The position numbers were made by a program, and so were the translations under genes. From contig JAEOUL010000313.1 in assembly GCA_016839345.1 (NCBI GenBank), positions 1-16,952 of the forward strand: DNA of 16,952 bases, given 5' to 3'. The notes under the pieces were generated by a model that worked only from the letters and a program-made list of their open reading frames with translations, made no database searches and was not told where the DNA came from. Shown here in pieces: positions 7,021 to 15,465 of the stretch. Origin of the DNA: Candidatus Thorarchaeota archaeon (lineage in GTDB: Archaea; Asgardarchaeota; Thorarchaeia; Thorarchaeales; Thorarchaeaceae). Each line of letters starts with the position of its first letter. Position 1 is the stretch's first letter.

Positions 7021-7548
7021 ATGACTAATTATCTTCACGACATTCCTCCGGGTCCAGATCCCCCCAGCGAGATCTTTGTTATTGTTGAACTAACCAAAGC
7101 AAGCAAGAATAAGTATGAATATGATGCAGATCTCAACCTCTTCAAATTAGATCGTGTACTATATACGTTCGCTCCTTTTGACTATGGGTTTATACCTCAA
7201 ACATTAGACCATGATGGAGACCCATTGGATGTCGTTCTCCTCATTAATGAACCAACATTCACATCATGTGTTGTTCACGCACGACCTATCGGCATAATGG
7301 AGATGGATGATGCAGGGAAAATAGACGACAAAATCATTGCCGTTCCATTGAAAGAACCTTACTATCGAGATGTGAAGAGCATCATTGACCTTCCAAGAAG
7401 TAGGATGGATGAGCTAACACATTTCTATGCAACCTACAAGATACAGGAGGGAGGTCACACAGAAATCAAAAAATTCAGAGAGTTGAATGATGCATTTCAG
7501 ACGATAAAACGATGTATGGAGGATTACAAAAGGGGGACTTCCAGCTAA
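7021..7548 (+). CDS. ppa: Inorganic pyrophosphatase, family I
   Basis: This soluble cytoplasmic enzyme hydrolyses pyrophosphate to two phosphates and drives biosynthetic reactions that release it. At 175 residues it has the usual family I length. The signature DGDPLDV is at 65-71, with Asp65, Asp67 and Asp70 falling at the numbers of the E. coli metal ligands. Asp97, Asp102 and Lys104 in the D-x(4)-D-x-K segment also match E. coli numbering. DYGFIP (Tyr55) and the final YK pair (139-140) are present, as is KYEYD near residue 31. All catalytic positions I can check are intact. The HAD phosphatase gene follows 57 bases later on the same strand. Confidence 0.96.
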   Translation: MTNYLHDIPPGPDPPSEIFVIVELTKASKNKYEYDADLNLFKLDRVLYTFAPFDYGFIPQTLDHDGDPLDVVLLINEPTFTSCVVHARPIGIMEMDDAGKIDDKIIAVPLKEPYYRDVKSIIDLPRSRMDELTHFYATYKIQEGGHTEIKKFRELNDAFQTIKRCMEDYKRGTSS

Positions 7549-7605
7549 TACTCACCAAAAGCATCTAAAGAGAAGTCAGAATCTGCAATTGCTTGAGTTG
7601 GTTTC

Positions 7606-8274
7606 ATGAAGATAAGAAATGTCTACAGTGCAGTCATCTTCGATTTCGATGGAACATTAGCAGATAGTATGCCATTCCTTCAGAAGATAGGAGTTGATAT
7701 CATGATGAAACACTTTGGAGTGTCAAAGGAAGATGCTACAGAGAAGTATGTTTCAACCACAGGGCTTCCGTATGAACATCAGATAAAGATGAACTTTCCA
7801 GACGACCCAAGAAATGAAGCAGCCATTGAGGAGTTTGAAGAGCTGAAGATTGAACGCATCTATGAGCAGGAACTGTTTCCGGATGCTGAAAGCACAGTAC
7901 GTAAACTCCGAGAGACTGGATTTGGTGTGTTTGTTTCATCATCCACATTCCAGCCTACTATTGAAGAATACTTCAAGCGGAAAGGGATCCTTGACTTATT
8001 CAAAGCAATTGTTGGATATCGACCTGGATTCGAGAAAGGAGCTGACCACTTCAAACATATCAACTCAACTTACAATATTCAATTTGATGAAATGGTCTTT
8101 GTTGGAGACTCATTAAGGGACTTTGAACGCTCCAAGGGTTACTGCGATTTCATTCCTGTGCTGAGAATGTTTGATGCTCAGAGTTTTCATAAGATTGGTT
8201 ACAACGGACAAATGATATCCAATCTCTCTGAGATACCTGAGATAATCGATTATTTCAATTCACAATTTGGGTAA
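7606..8274 (+). CDS. HAD-superfamily phosphatase (phosphoglycolate phosphatase / beta-phosphoglucomutase type)
   Basis: This 222-residue protein carries the HAD motifs in order. Motif I is IFDFDGTLADS (nucleophile Asp13, acid/base Asp15). Motif II is VFVSSSTF (Ser111), the lysine of motif III is probably Lys144 or Lys150, and motif IV is VFVGDSLRD (Asp168, Asp172). A helical cap of about 75 residues between motifs I and II marks the C1 subfamily that includes phosphoglycolate phosphatases and beta-phosphoglucomutases. It probably dephosphorylates a small metabolite; the substrate cannot be assigned. It may be co-transcribed with ppa. Confidence 0.88.
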   Translation: MKIRNVYSAVIFDFDGTLADSMPFLQKIGVDIMMKHFGVSKEDATEKYVSTTGLPYEHQIKMNFPDDPRNEAAIEEFEELKIERIYEQELFPDAESTVRKLRETGFGVFVSSSTFQPTIEEYFKRKGILDLFKAIVGYRPGFEKGADHFKHINSTYNIQFDEMVFVGDSLRDFERSKGYCDFIPVLRMFDAQSFHKIGYNGQMISNLSEIPEIIDYFNSQFG

Positions 8275-8348
8275 TTCCAAGAAGCCAAAATAACGGGTCG
8301 GAATCAACCTCTTCTGCAAAAAACTCTTTGTTTGGCAGGAAAAAGAAG
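8275..8348. terminator. Possible two-sided terminator between convergent genes
   Basis: The 74-base gap between the converging HAD and nadA genes contains CTGC and GCAG arms (about 8317-8340) around an A-rich and T-rich loop, with an imperfect stem. It could end transcription from either side, but the pairing is weak. Confidence 0.3.
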
Positions 8349-9314
8349 TTAGGATTCAGCTTTTACCATGGTCGGTGGACCTTTACCTAAAACTTTGTTC
8401 ATTCTTTCGAGTATTTCACGGATGTGAGGTATGAATGGTTCCGGAACAGTGATGATGTTTTCTTTTGGTAGGTTTTCAAGAACATCCAATATTTTCTCGA
8501 GTGTATGCTTCTTCATCTGACGGCAGACTGCACCTTCAAACATAGGAATGATTGTCTTGTCAGGATGTCGTTTTTGTAACTGATGAATAAGACCCATTTC
8601 TGTGGCAATCAAGAAAACTTTCGCATCAGACTCGGCGACTGTTTTAACCATCATTCCGGTCGACCCAACCATGTCCGCTTGTTCTTGAACCTCTATAGGA
8701 CACTCAGGGTGAGCTATTGCAATTGAATCAGGATACTGCTCTTTCAGCTCAATCAACATACTCAGGTCAAACATGTTGTGTACATAGCAATGACCCCTTG
8801 AATCAAGATCTATTATTTCTACAGTTGTATGAGTCCGTACGTAGTCAGCAAGATTTGCATCTGGACCAAAGATAACTCGATTAACGCCTAATGATTCTAC
8901 CACCTCAACTGCACTTCCAGAAGTGCAGATCCAATCAGCCTCTGATTTTGCTTCAGCTGTGGTATTCACGTAGACTACAACAGGGACACCAGGGTACTCC
9001 TTCTTCTTCTCTCGTATCTTCTGTGCATCAAGGTATCCTGCAAGAGGGCACAGTGCTTTAGGGTCAGGAATGTAAACAGGAATATCTGGCGAGAGAACTG
9101 CTGCCATCTCAGCCATGAACTTGACACCTGCAAAAATGATCATCTCGAATCCTGAAACCTCAGCTGATTTTCTGGCAAGTTGGAGAGAGTCACCAACAAA
9201 ATCAGCTATCTCCTGGATCTCAATGGTCTGATAATTGTGTGCAAGAATGAGGGCTTTCCTTTCTTTTTTCAGTTTCAATATCTTTTCCTGCATACCTTTG
9301 ATGTCTTGTTCCAT
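8349..9314 (-). CDS. nadA: Quinolinate synthase NadA
   Basis: NadA condenses iminoaspartate with dihydroxyacetone phosphate to quinolinate in de novo NAD synthesis, using a 4Fe-4S cluster. From the ATG at 9314 it is 321 residues. Family landmarks are LILAHNYQ, DFVGDSL, CPLAG, VVVYVNTTAE, FGPDANLA, GHCYVH, HPECP and a final MFEGAVCRQM. The three cluster cysteines are those of CPLAG, GHCYVH and AVCRQM (89, 176 and 264 here), spaced 87 and 88 apart as in other short-form archaeal and Thermotoga NadA. The frame extends four codons further to a TTG at 9326, but GGTG nine bases before the ATG and the TATA-like box at 9347-9356 favour 9314. No nadB (or aspartate dehydrogenase) or nadC lies in the window. 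Confidence 0.96.
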   Translation of the reverse strand: MEQDIKGMQEKILKLKKERKALILAHNYQTIEIQEIADFVGDSLQLARKSAEVSGFEMIIFAGVKFMAEMAAVLSPDIPVYIPDPKALCPLAGYLDAQKIREKKKEYPGVPVVVYVNTTAEAKSEADWICTSGSAVEVVESLGVNRVIFGPDANLADYVRTHTTVEIIDLDSRGHCYVHNMFDLSMLIELKEQYPDSIAIAHPECPIEVQEQADMVGSTGMMVKTVAESDAKVFLIATEMGLIHQLQKRHPDKTIIPMFEGAVCRQMKKHTLEKILDVLENLPKENIITVPEPFIPHIREILERMNKVLGKGPPTMVKAES

Positions 9315-9346
9315 CGAGAGCACCAATAATTAGCTGAGATTGAGCC

Positions 9347-9356
9347 TTTAAATAAA
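9347..9356 (-). promoter_or_regulatory. TATA-like box for nadA
   Basis: TTTATTTAAA on the minus strand predicts a transcription start near 9325, just upstream of the ATG at 9314. Confidence 0.5.
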
Positions 9357-9486
9357 ATTTCAAACGGCAAAGATTGTCCTAAAGACTCCTAATGAGTGAC
9401 ACGTGATGACTGGATTCAGAGTCATTTAAGTGTGCTTTTCAATCAGCATGGAATATTCGATGTCACTAACAAAGCCTAAGAAGGGG

Positions 9487-9496
9487 ACATATAAAC
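9487..9496 (+). promoter_or_regulatory. TATA-like box for the beta-CASP gene
   Basis: ACATATAAAC predicts transcription from about 9517. That leaves a leader of fewer than ten bases before the ATG at 9525, or almost none before the GTG at 9516, so the mRNA may be leaderless. Confidence 0.5.
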
Positions 9497-9524
9497 AAAG
9501 ATACCTCGAGTTCGTGTGATTACA

Positions 9525-11663
9525 ATGACTACGAAGAAAGGCATCCCAAAGACCAAGAACAAAATAATTCGTGATATGTTCTCAAAAGCAGAATCAGATC
9601 TCAGTATCATCTTAAAGGGTAAAGAAATTTCTGATGAACCTGGAATATTTGGCGAATCAAGGGAGCTGCTAGTATTTGAACTGGCAAAGTCTAGAGAGAG
9701 TCCCATAAACTCGCTTGGAAAAGCAAACACAGTGAACAATATTCTGATGGAGATCTTTAGGGATGCACGTGATGAATCTACAGTTTCTGATGTCATTCAA
9801 TCAATGACTCTAGGTTTCTATGGATTTATCCTAGGAAATTATGATGACGAAGATTTCAGATATCTCTATAGATATTCTCTCAAACATGTTAGAAATCAGC
9901 AGAAGATTGAGCGATGGCTTAGAAAGGCTCTAGTAATATTAGCCGCAACTCGACACGATAACGAAAAGGAAATTATGTCTGAGATTAGATACTGGTTGCA
10001 GTTTTTGGGTGCACCTATCTTTAGTCCAGCTTCATTTGTTACATCCGGAGAAGAAATGGGAGTTGATATCAAATCAGTTGTTGAATCTGAAGATCTGAAA
10101 TTAGTAGATGCACTTACTAGACATCCTCAATATCTTCGTGAGGCTGTTCAGGGTAGACCTTTCTTCGAAGTTTACAACAATTGTAAGGAATGGACTCCAG
10201 ATGCGCTCCTTTCAGAGCATCTTTGTATAGCTCGACAGAGTATATACGAAGGAGCTCAGGAGGTTATCCAACCAGAGATGGATGTTGCACAATCTTTTGA
10301 GCGAGTCAAGAAGTATTTCGAGGAAAAGCAATTTCAAAGTCATAAGAAAGAAGTTCTGCCCGTTCGCCTCCAAGAGTTACCAGCACCTCCACCCGGTGAT
10401 GCTGTTGACCCAGTAATCTTTGAACTCATTCCACAGAAGCTTCGAATGGGAATGTTACCTGCAGTCGCTTATTCTCGTAAGACTAAAAGTTTTGAAATCA
10501 TTTTTCTTGGTGGACCAGGGATAGGTCGTAGTGGAATTCTAATCAAAACTGATACTGGAGGAATCCTTCTCGATTTTGGTTTATCAGTATCAAATCATAG
10601 AATCCCTGAGTGGGTTCCGGAGCTTGAAATGGTTGACACGGTTTTGGTGAGTCATGGACACCTTGACCATTTAGGAGGACTACCAATTCTCTTTGACAAG
10701 TTTGATGGCAAATGGTGTTCCGTTGGTCCAACTGGAGGAATTGCCAGATTACTTCTGAGTGACGCTCAAAGAGTTGGTACTCCTGCAGCTCCAAGACGAT
10801 TCGATAAGCTAGACCTTATTTCAAGATTCAATGAAGATAATATCAAAAAAGTGACTGACAACCATGTACATCTTGAGTATGGGAAGAGTAACGAGGTTAG
10901 TCCGGGCATTGTTGTAACACCGATTGATGCTTGCCACATCCCAGGAAGTGCAGTCTATTCCATAGACGTCGAGGGTACTAAGATACTATACACTGGTGAT
11001 TTCAACATGGATGAGTCTGCTTTGTTTCCTGGAGCAGCCTTGCCAACGGACGCAGATTATGTGATTTTTGATGGAACATACTGGGGGAGAGAGGATTTTG
11101 ATAGAAAACAAGTTTCTGAGAGTATCAGTAACATCATAGCAAATCACGGACCAATTGTGATACCAAGCTTCGCTGTTGGTCGCTCCCAAGAGATTCTAAC
11201 AATTCTTGAGAATTTGAGCATAACAAAGAACCGCAATGTCATGGTCACAGGAATGGCGGAACGTGTTACCAGTCTTGTGGGAGTTCAGGGGAACTGGGAA
11301 AGCATGAAGAAGAATAAGGTGCACCTAAATGAAGATGATGTTCTTGTTACAGGAGGTGGCATGCTAGGTGGTGGTCTAGCGAGATATCATTTCAACGAGC
11401 AAAGAAACAATCCAAAAGCAGCGATCATTCTTTGTGGCTATCTTGCACCAAGGACACCTGGATGGAACCTACTTCATGGTTACGAACCACACGAGTGTAA
11501 AGTAGAATATGCAAGGTTGAGTGCTCATTCCTCGGCATCTAATCTGAAAAATTTCATTGATACCTGCTCAGGAAAACGAATCATGGTTCACACACCCACA
11601 GAGAAGTCACCAAAAGGGATTATCATGCCTGAGTTTAAGGAGAGAATTATAATCAAGACGTGA
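9525..11663 (+). CDS. Beta-CASP metallo-beta-lactamase ribonuclease with a novel N-terminal region
   Basis: The protein is 712 residues from the ATG at 9525 (715 from the in-frame GTG at 9516; numbers here use the longer form). The C-terminal half, about 325-715, is a complete beta-CASP nuclease like CPSF73, Int11 and archaeal RNA-processing nucleases. Zinc ligands are in SHGHLDHLGG (His380, His382, Asp384, His385), ACHIPGSA (His474) and YTGDFN (Asp495). Motif A is FDGTYWG (Asp519), motif B LSAHSS (His671), motif C MVHTPT (His692), and IPSFAVGRSQEIL is also typical. All active-site residues are present. The first 320 or so residues are mostly helical and contain no KH domains of the kind found in archaeal CPSF1; I do not recognise them. 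It is probably a cytoplasmic RNA-cleaving enzyme. It converges with the GTPase gene with no bases between the stop codons. Confidence 0.9.
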   Translation: MTTKKGIPKTKNKIIRDMFSKAESDLSIILKGKEISDEPGIFGESRELLVFELAKSRESPINSLGKANTVNNILMEIFRDARDESTVSDVIQSMTLGFYGFILGNYDDEDFRYLYRYSLKHVRNQQKIERWLRKALVILAATRHDNEKEIMSEIRYWLQFLGAPIFSPASFVTSGEEMGVDIKSVVESEDLKLVDALTRHPQYLREAVQGRPFFEVYNNCKEWTPDALLSEHLCIARQSIYEGAQEVIQPEMDVAQSFERVKKYFEEKQFQSHKKEVLPVRLQELPAPPPGDAVDPVIFELIPQKLRMGMLPAVAYSRKTKSFEIIFLGGPGIGRSGILIKTDTGGILLDFGLSVSNHRIPEWVPELEMVDTVLVSHGHLDHLGGLPILFDKFDGKWCSVGPTGGIARLLLSDAQRVGTPAAPRRFDKLDLISRFNEDNIKKVTDNHVHLEYGKSNEVSPGIVVTPIDACHIPGSAVYSIDVEGTKILYTGDFNMDESALFPGAALPTDADYVIFDGTYWGREDFDRKQVSESISNIIANHGPIVIPSFAVGRSQEILTILENLSITKNRNVMVTGMAERVTSLVGVQGNWESMKKNKVHLNEDDVLVTGGGMLGGGLARYHFNEQRNNPKAAIILCGYLAPRTPGWNLLHGYEPHECKVEYARLSAHSSASNLKNFIDTCSGKRIMVHTPTEKSPKGIIMPEFKERIIIKT

Positions 11664-13619
11664 TCAGGCAACGACCTCAAGAACACCATCAAGAACCAGC
11701 TTTGTTGCAACAAACTTCATGGCTGGTAGACTAACATTTAATCTTCGTACAACATCTTGCATAGGAAGTGTCCCATCACACAAATCAACAAATTGCACAA
11801 CAACCTCACCATAGGCTTTCTGTGTTTCCTTATCCACATCTCCCTTTTTCTTGAGATGGCTCTCTGGACCAATCTCTACCTTAAAGTCAATCCACCCAAA
11901 CTGGCTCATAATTTGTAAGCAACCAATGACTGTTTCACGGGGCAGATCAAGACTTCGTACTAGTCCACCAACTGTGTCGTTACTCTCAATTGCGCTCTTC
12001 ACTTCAACTACAGCTGCTCCAACATCTCGATTCTCAAAGGGCAATGGTTTCCCAGCTTCTCTGGAACGAACGATATAATCTAAACTGACATGTCGCAGTG
12101 GTAACTTAGTCAGTACATCAAATACAGAAGGTTCAAAGATTGTTGAATCTCCATCCCAAGTGTCCCAGATATCTTGGTATTTTTCTTCAATTTCCATAAG
12201 CAATGATGTCAATATACTACGCTGAACATCTTCATCACCATCATTAGTCACGATGAGTGCCATAACGAAATGTTTTGACTTTTCCACCATCACCAAGTTT
12301 CCTTCGTGCTCGATTGTTTCAAGAGCGTCAATAGCTCCCGAATCCGAGCCGCCTTCAGCATCAATACCTCCAAAGGAATCAAGGGCAGAAATCAACGATG
12401 CCACTGAATTCTTGTCGATTTCATCATCTGCGTATTTCAGGTGAAATGAAACGTCAGGCATACCGTCTTTTTGTACAATAAGAAGAGTGTGCAGGATACG
12501 GGATCGTTCAGGAATGACTTTCGGAATAATCTGCTGTTCTTGGCTTGTAGATTGTTTTGTAGTTTCAGAAGCCTCTGCAATGGCAATAGCTTTTTGACCG
12601 GTTGGAACAGGCGTTTTGCTTATCGCTTCAATGCTGCTCTCTGAAAAGGGAACCTCCTCAAATCCTCCTTGTTGTGTTGTTGCGGCTGGAGGAGTAGATA
12701 TTTGAGGATCAATCTCTTCAGAACCTCGTCGAACAGTAATCATCTCGCTGATTGGCAATTCAGGGAGTTGAACACCAACTGTTTTAGCTGACACTTCAAG
12801 CATGAGTCTTATGAACTCTTCACGACGCGTCTTATCTGTAGCTACCATCGCGAAGGTAGGAGCTCCCAATAGTCGCTTGATTTTCTCGCTTTTCATTGAT
12901 TCGGGCAGATCCTGTTTGTTCGCGATAATGAACAGTGGAACTGCAGGTGCTTCTTTTCGAATGTTTCGTAGGAGCGATTTTGTCTGCATCACGTTTCTAA
13001 AACTCGAGTCTGTAATCAGAAAGATTACATCGGTACCAGAGAAATAGAAACTCCAAAGATCCTGAAATACAGCCTGTCCTGCAAAGTCCCATACAGTCAC
13101 CAAAAATGTACCAAACTGTATTGTTTCAGAAGAGTCTACTGCTACATTGATTGTGGGGACATATCCACCCGGTGCTGGTTCTTTTCCGAACATGAGACGC
13201 AAGAGTGTGCTCTTTCCAACACCACCGCTTCCTACGAATGAAACCTTGAACCTAGTGAAAATCAGCTCACCTAGAATGTCATCTAGATTGTCACGAATGT
13301 AGCCTATACTGTTACCTCTGAGTGCTGTAGAGATTCGAGCTGCTCCTTCTCGAACTCTGTGTAGAATAACCCTATCTTCATCACGGCCATCAGTGACAAA
13401 GAGAAGGAGCATATCGCCGTCAACTGGTCCATGGAAAATCTTGTGTTTCTCAGCAACAAACACGGGTGTATCGGGTGCTAGTCCATCAGTGGTCTGAAGA
13501 TCTTGATATCCAGCGAGAAATTCGTTAATGTCTTTTTCCAGAAAGTCAATCTTCCAGAATCTAGTCCTGACTACAACGTTGCCATCTGCCCGTTCGATTA
13601 GAAGCACGTTGTGTATCAA
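11664..13619 (-). CDS. Longin / Arf-like GTPase / longin / winged-helix protein
   Basis: This 651-residue protein joins a longin- or roadblock-like alpha/beta domain (about 1-115), an Arf-type GTPase (122-285), a Thr/Ser/Gln-rich linker (about 290-370), a second longin-like domain (373-490) and a C-terminal region with predicted winged-helix elements (about 535-651). GTPase motifs are intact: G1 GSGGVGKS (130-137), switch I Thr156 in YVPTINVAV, G3 WDFAGQ (177-182), G4 NKQD (234-237) and probable G5 VATDK. The VPTI and WD-x-x-GQ forms are those of Arf and Sar proteins, and Gln182 matches the Arf catalytic glutamine. The two longin-like domains begin alike (IHNVLLIERADG and ILHTLLIVQKDG), suggesting internal duplication. 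The start is TTG, supported by GGATGTG five bases upstream (13625-13631). It probably acts as a switch at membranes. A pseudoGTPase paralogue lies upstream. Confidence 0.85.
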   Translation of the reverse strand: MIHNVLLIERADGNVVVRTRFWKIDFLEKDINEFLAGYQDLQTTDGLAPDTPVFVAEKHKIFHGPVDGDMLLLFVTDGRDEDRVILHRVREGAARISTALRGNSIGYIRDNLDDILGELIFTRFKVSFVGSGGVGKSTLLRLMFGKEPAPGGYVPTINVAVDSSETIQFGTFLVTVWDFAGQAVFQDLWSFYFSGTDVIFLITDSSFRNVMQTKSLLRNIRKEAPAVPLFIIANKQDLPESMKSEKIKRLLGAPTFAMVATDKTRREEFIRLMLEVSAKTVGVQLPELPISEMITVRRGSEEIDPQISTPPAATTQQGGFEEVPFSESSIEAISKTPVPTGQKAIAIAEASETTKQSTSQEQQIIPKVIPERSRILHTLLIVQKDGMPDVSFHLKYADDEIDKNSVASLISALDSFGGIDAEGGSDSGAIDALETIEHEGNLVMVEKSKHFVMALIVTNDGDEDVQRSILTSLLMEIEEKYQDIWDTWDGDSTIFEPSVFDVLTKLPLRHVSLDYIVRSREAGKPLPFENRDVGAAVVEVKSAIESNDTVGGLVRSLDLPRETVIGCLQIMSQFGWIDFKVEIGPESHLKKKGDVDKETQKAYGEVVVQFVDLCDGTLPMQDVVRRLNVSLPAMKFVATKLVLDGVLEVVA

Positions 13620-13624
13620 GTCTT

Positions 13625-13631
13625 CACATCC
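13625..13631 (-). promoter_or_regulatory. Ribosome binding site that fixes the TTG start of the GTPase gene
   Basis: GGATGTG on the minus strand ends five bases before TTG at 13619 and differs by one base from GGAGGTG. The TTG also gives the N-terminus that best matches the start of the second longin-like domain. A TATA-like CCATAAAAAT at about 13648-13657 lies further upstream, so the gene may have its own promoter in the 92-base gap. Confidence 0.55.
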
Positions 13632-13711
13632 GTATGTTGAGAGTAATTTTTATGGAGTTATCTACTTTTCTTGCTCGTTCTGTGTATTCTTGAACCTTAT
13701 GGGTATATGCA

Positions 13712-15409
13712 TTAGCTCTCATTGATGGTCACTATTTCCCTTCTGTGAAGTTCAGCAAAGACTGTAACAAGAACACTTGGTTGAAGTCCTAATTCATTTG
13801 CTATATCAACAATTGACTTGGTGCCATCAACAAGTGCAAGTATTTCATCTGCTCGTGAGTATAATGAGAGTACTTCATCATCAGGGACTCCAATCAATAC
13901 TGGAGTATCATCAGGACCAATTCTCAGCTCGAATTTAATTGCACCCAACCTATTCAGGAGATGGATTGCGCCAAGCATCATCTCTGGTCCTTTTCCAGGA
14001 ACAAGTCTTGACATTGTGAGTGTGCCGTCCAACCTTTTCCAGACTGCTTCCAGGAAGTCTCTCACTGGTGGGTTCTCGAATCGTTCCCACAAAAGAGCTC
14101 TAGCTTGTGATGGTGCCATTCGTCCAGGAATAGTTTCTGGAGGAAGGGTTGCTAGCAATTTCAGAGTGAAAGGTGGAGACCTAAATAGATCAGTGGGAGT
14201 ATCAATGACCTCTGGTATCTCATCCATGAATAGATCAGGCAGAAATGAGAATCTTTTTCGCAAAGCCTTAACATCAGCGTCTTTACCTGTAATCAATGTG
14301 TAAACATAGTCATTCCGTTCAATGGTTATGTAATTGAAATCACCTGTCCTGAACACAGAAGTTTCAGTAGGACTATTAGGGTCAAATTTGAAAGCAGAAA
14401 TCGCGGCTACAATGTTTGGTGCTATTTCGAGAAGTCTTGATTTTTCCTCATAGTAGTAACTATAGGCAGCCTCACCGGTCCGTTTGTCCACAACGAAGAA
14501 TGCTTGGTGATTCAATGCATCATCATCAACTTCTTCAGATGCTGTAATCTTATCTACAGATGTATTAATACTCCAATTCTCAAGGGCAAGTTCAGGGTGC
14601 ATGTCCATGAATCCAGCGATAGCCATTACTGAAAGAATCAGCATTGTTGGTTTTGGAGAAACTGAATCACAAAGTTCGAGACCGTATAATTCTTCATATT
14701 CTCGCGCCAGCTCCAGCTGATCATCAGATCCTGGTACAATAATCAACTTTGAGGAGGACTCGTCTCTAATCCTGAAGACAACATGTTCAACTCTATCAGA
14801 CGTTGGTAGCGGTGGGGAGATTATTATCGCGAATATATCAGCACTTGAAAGATCTTCACTCCACTCTGTTTTGATTATTTCATCATGTGAGATACGCATA
14901 ATTTCAACACTAAAAGGACCGACAGCGGTTGGAACAGTGTATGTTCGTCCTCTCTGACCACGGGTCTTAAACAACATCTCAACAGCAGATCCAGATTTGT
15001 CCTCGAAAGATGGATCCTCACCAGTAATGAAACAAATCCGGATACGTTCTCTTAGTAGAGATTCAGCGAAACTAACAAATTCCTCCTTAAATTCTCTAAC
15101 AGATGATTGCTCCACTTGCTTTACAATTGCATCAGAGAATCGTTTCATCCGCTCCAAATCAGCATCACTAACAGTATTGGCATCAGTAACTCCAATAGCG
15201 AGAGTCACCTCACTTATCCTGCTAATAGCTGTACCTCTCCCTTCTATTTCAGTTGTTACGAAATCACGTGCAGAATCTTCTTGGATTAGTTTATAATAGA
15301 CTTGAACAACACTTTGGATGAAATCTTCAGATACAGTGTCGCGACTAAAATTAATGTCTGCTAATGCCTTAGATCCTAATAGGTCAAAGAGAACAGCATT
15401 CATAATCAT
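13712..15409 (-). CDS. PseudoGTPase paralogue of the longin/Arf-like GTPase
   Basis: This 565-residue protein follows the layout of the 651-residue neighbour but has no working GTPase motifs. A longin-like domain (1-115) leads into ERIRICFITG (121-130), which aligns with the strand before the neighbour's P-loop; then comes EDPSFEDKS, two residues longer and lacking the glycine before the lysine. RTYTVPTAVGPF matches the neighbour's switch I strand. In place of WDFAGQ there is no D-x-x-G, and IIVPGSDD stands where IIANKQD would be. Then follow a second longin-like region (about 300-400) and a C-terminal region sharing IKFELRIGPDD with the neighbour's IDFKVEIGPES and a final LVDGT-led winged-helix-like unit matching its LCDGT unit. 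It probably forms a complex with the neighbour. The paralogy is read by eye. ATG at 15409 or 15403 could start; GGAG lies 14 bases upstream of the former. Confidence 0.72.
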   Translation of the reverse strand: MIMNAVLFDLLGSKALADINFSRDTVSEDFIQSVVQVYYKLIQEDSARDFVTTEIEGRGTAISRISEVTLAIGVTDANTVSDADLERMKRFSDAIVKQVEQSSVREFKEEFVSFAESLLRERIRICFITGEDPSFEDKSGSAVEMLFKTRGQRGRTYTVPTAVGPFSVEIMRISHDEIIKTEWSEDLSSADIFAIIISPPLPTSDRVEHVVFRIRDESSSKLIIVPGSDDQLELAREYEELYGLELCDSVSPKPTMLILSVMAIAGFMDMHPELALENWSINTSVDKITASEEVDDDALNHQAFFVVDKRTGEAAYSYYYEEKSRLLEIAPNIVAAISAFKFDPNSPTETSVFRTGDFNYITIERNDYVYTLITGKDADVKALRKRFSFLPDLFMDEIPEVIDTPTDLFRSPPFTLKLLATLPPETIPGRMAPSQARALLWERFENPPVRDFLEAVWKRLDGTLTMSRLVPGKGPEMMLGAIHLLNRLGAIKFELRIGPDDTPVLIGVPDDEVLSLYSRADEILALVDGTKSIVDIANELGLQPSVLVTVFAELHRREIVTINES

Positions 15410-15465
15410 GATTGAAGTTTACTCCAATGAACTCTCTCAAAATAGTCCATATCCAAGGTCACTAA

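Noticed and set aside
9406..9425. Inverted repeat ATGACT / AGTCAT as an operator between nadA and the beta-CASP gene
   Set aside because: A six-base stem with an eight-base loop is short and not placed at either TATA-like box, so chance is likely.
9476..9796. A 106-codon open frame on the minus strand across the beta-CASP start
   Set aside because: It overlaps the well-supported beta-CASP coding start and its promoter and shows no known motif; it looks like an antisense shadow.
13818..14303. A 161-codon open frame on the plus strand
   Set aside because: It lies wholly inside the pseudoGTPase gene on the opposite strand, is Ser-rich as antisense shadows often are, and has no ribosome binding site or recognisable motif.
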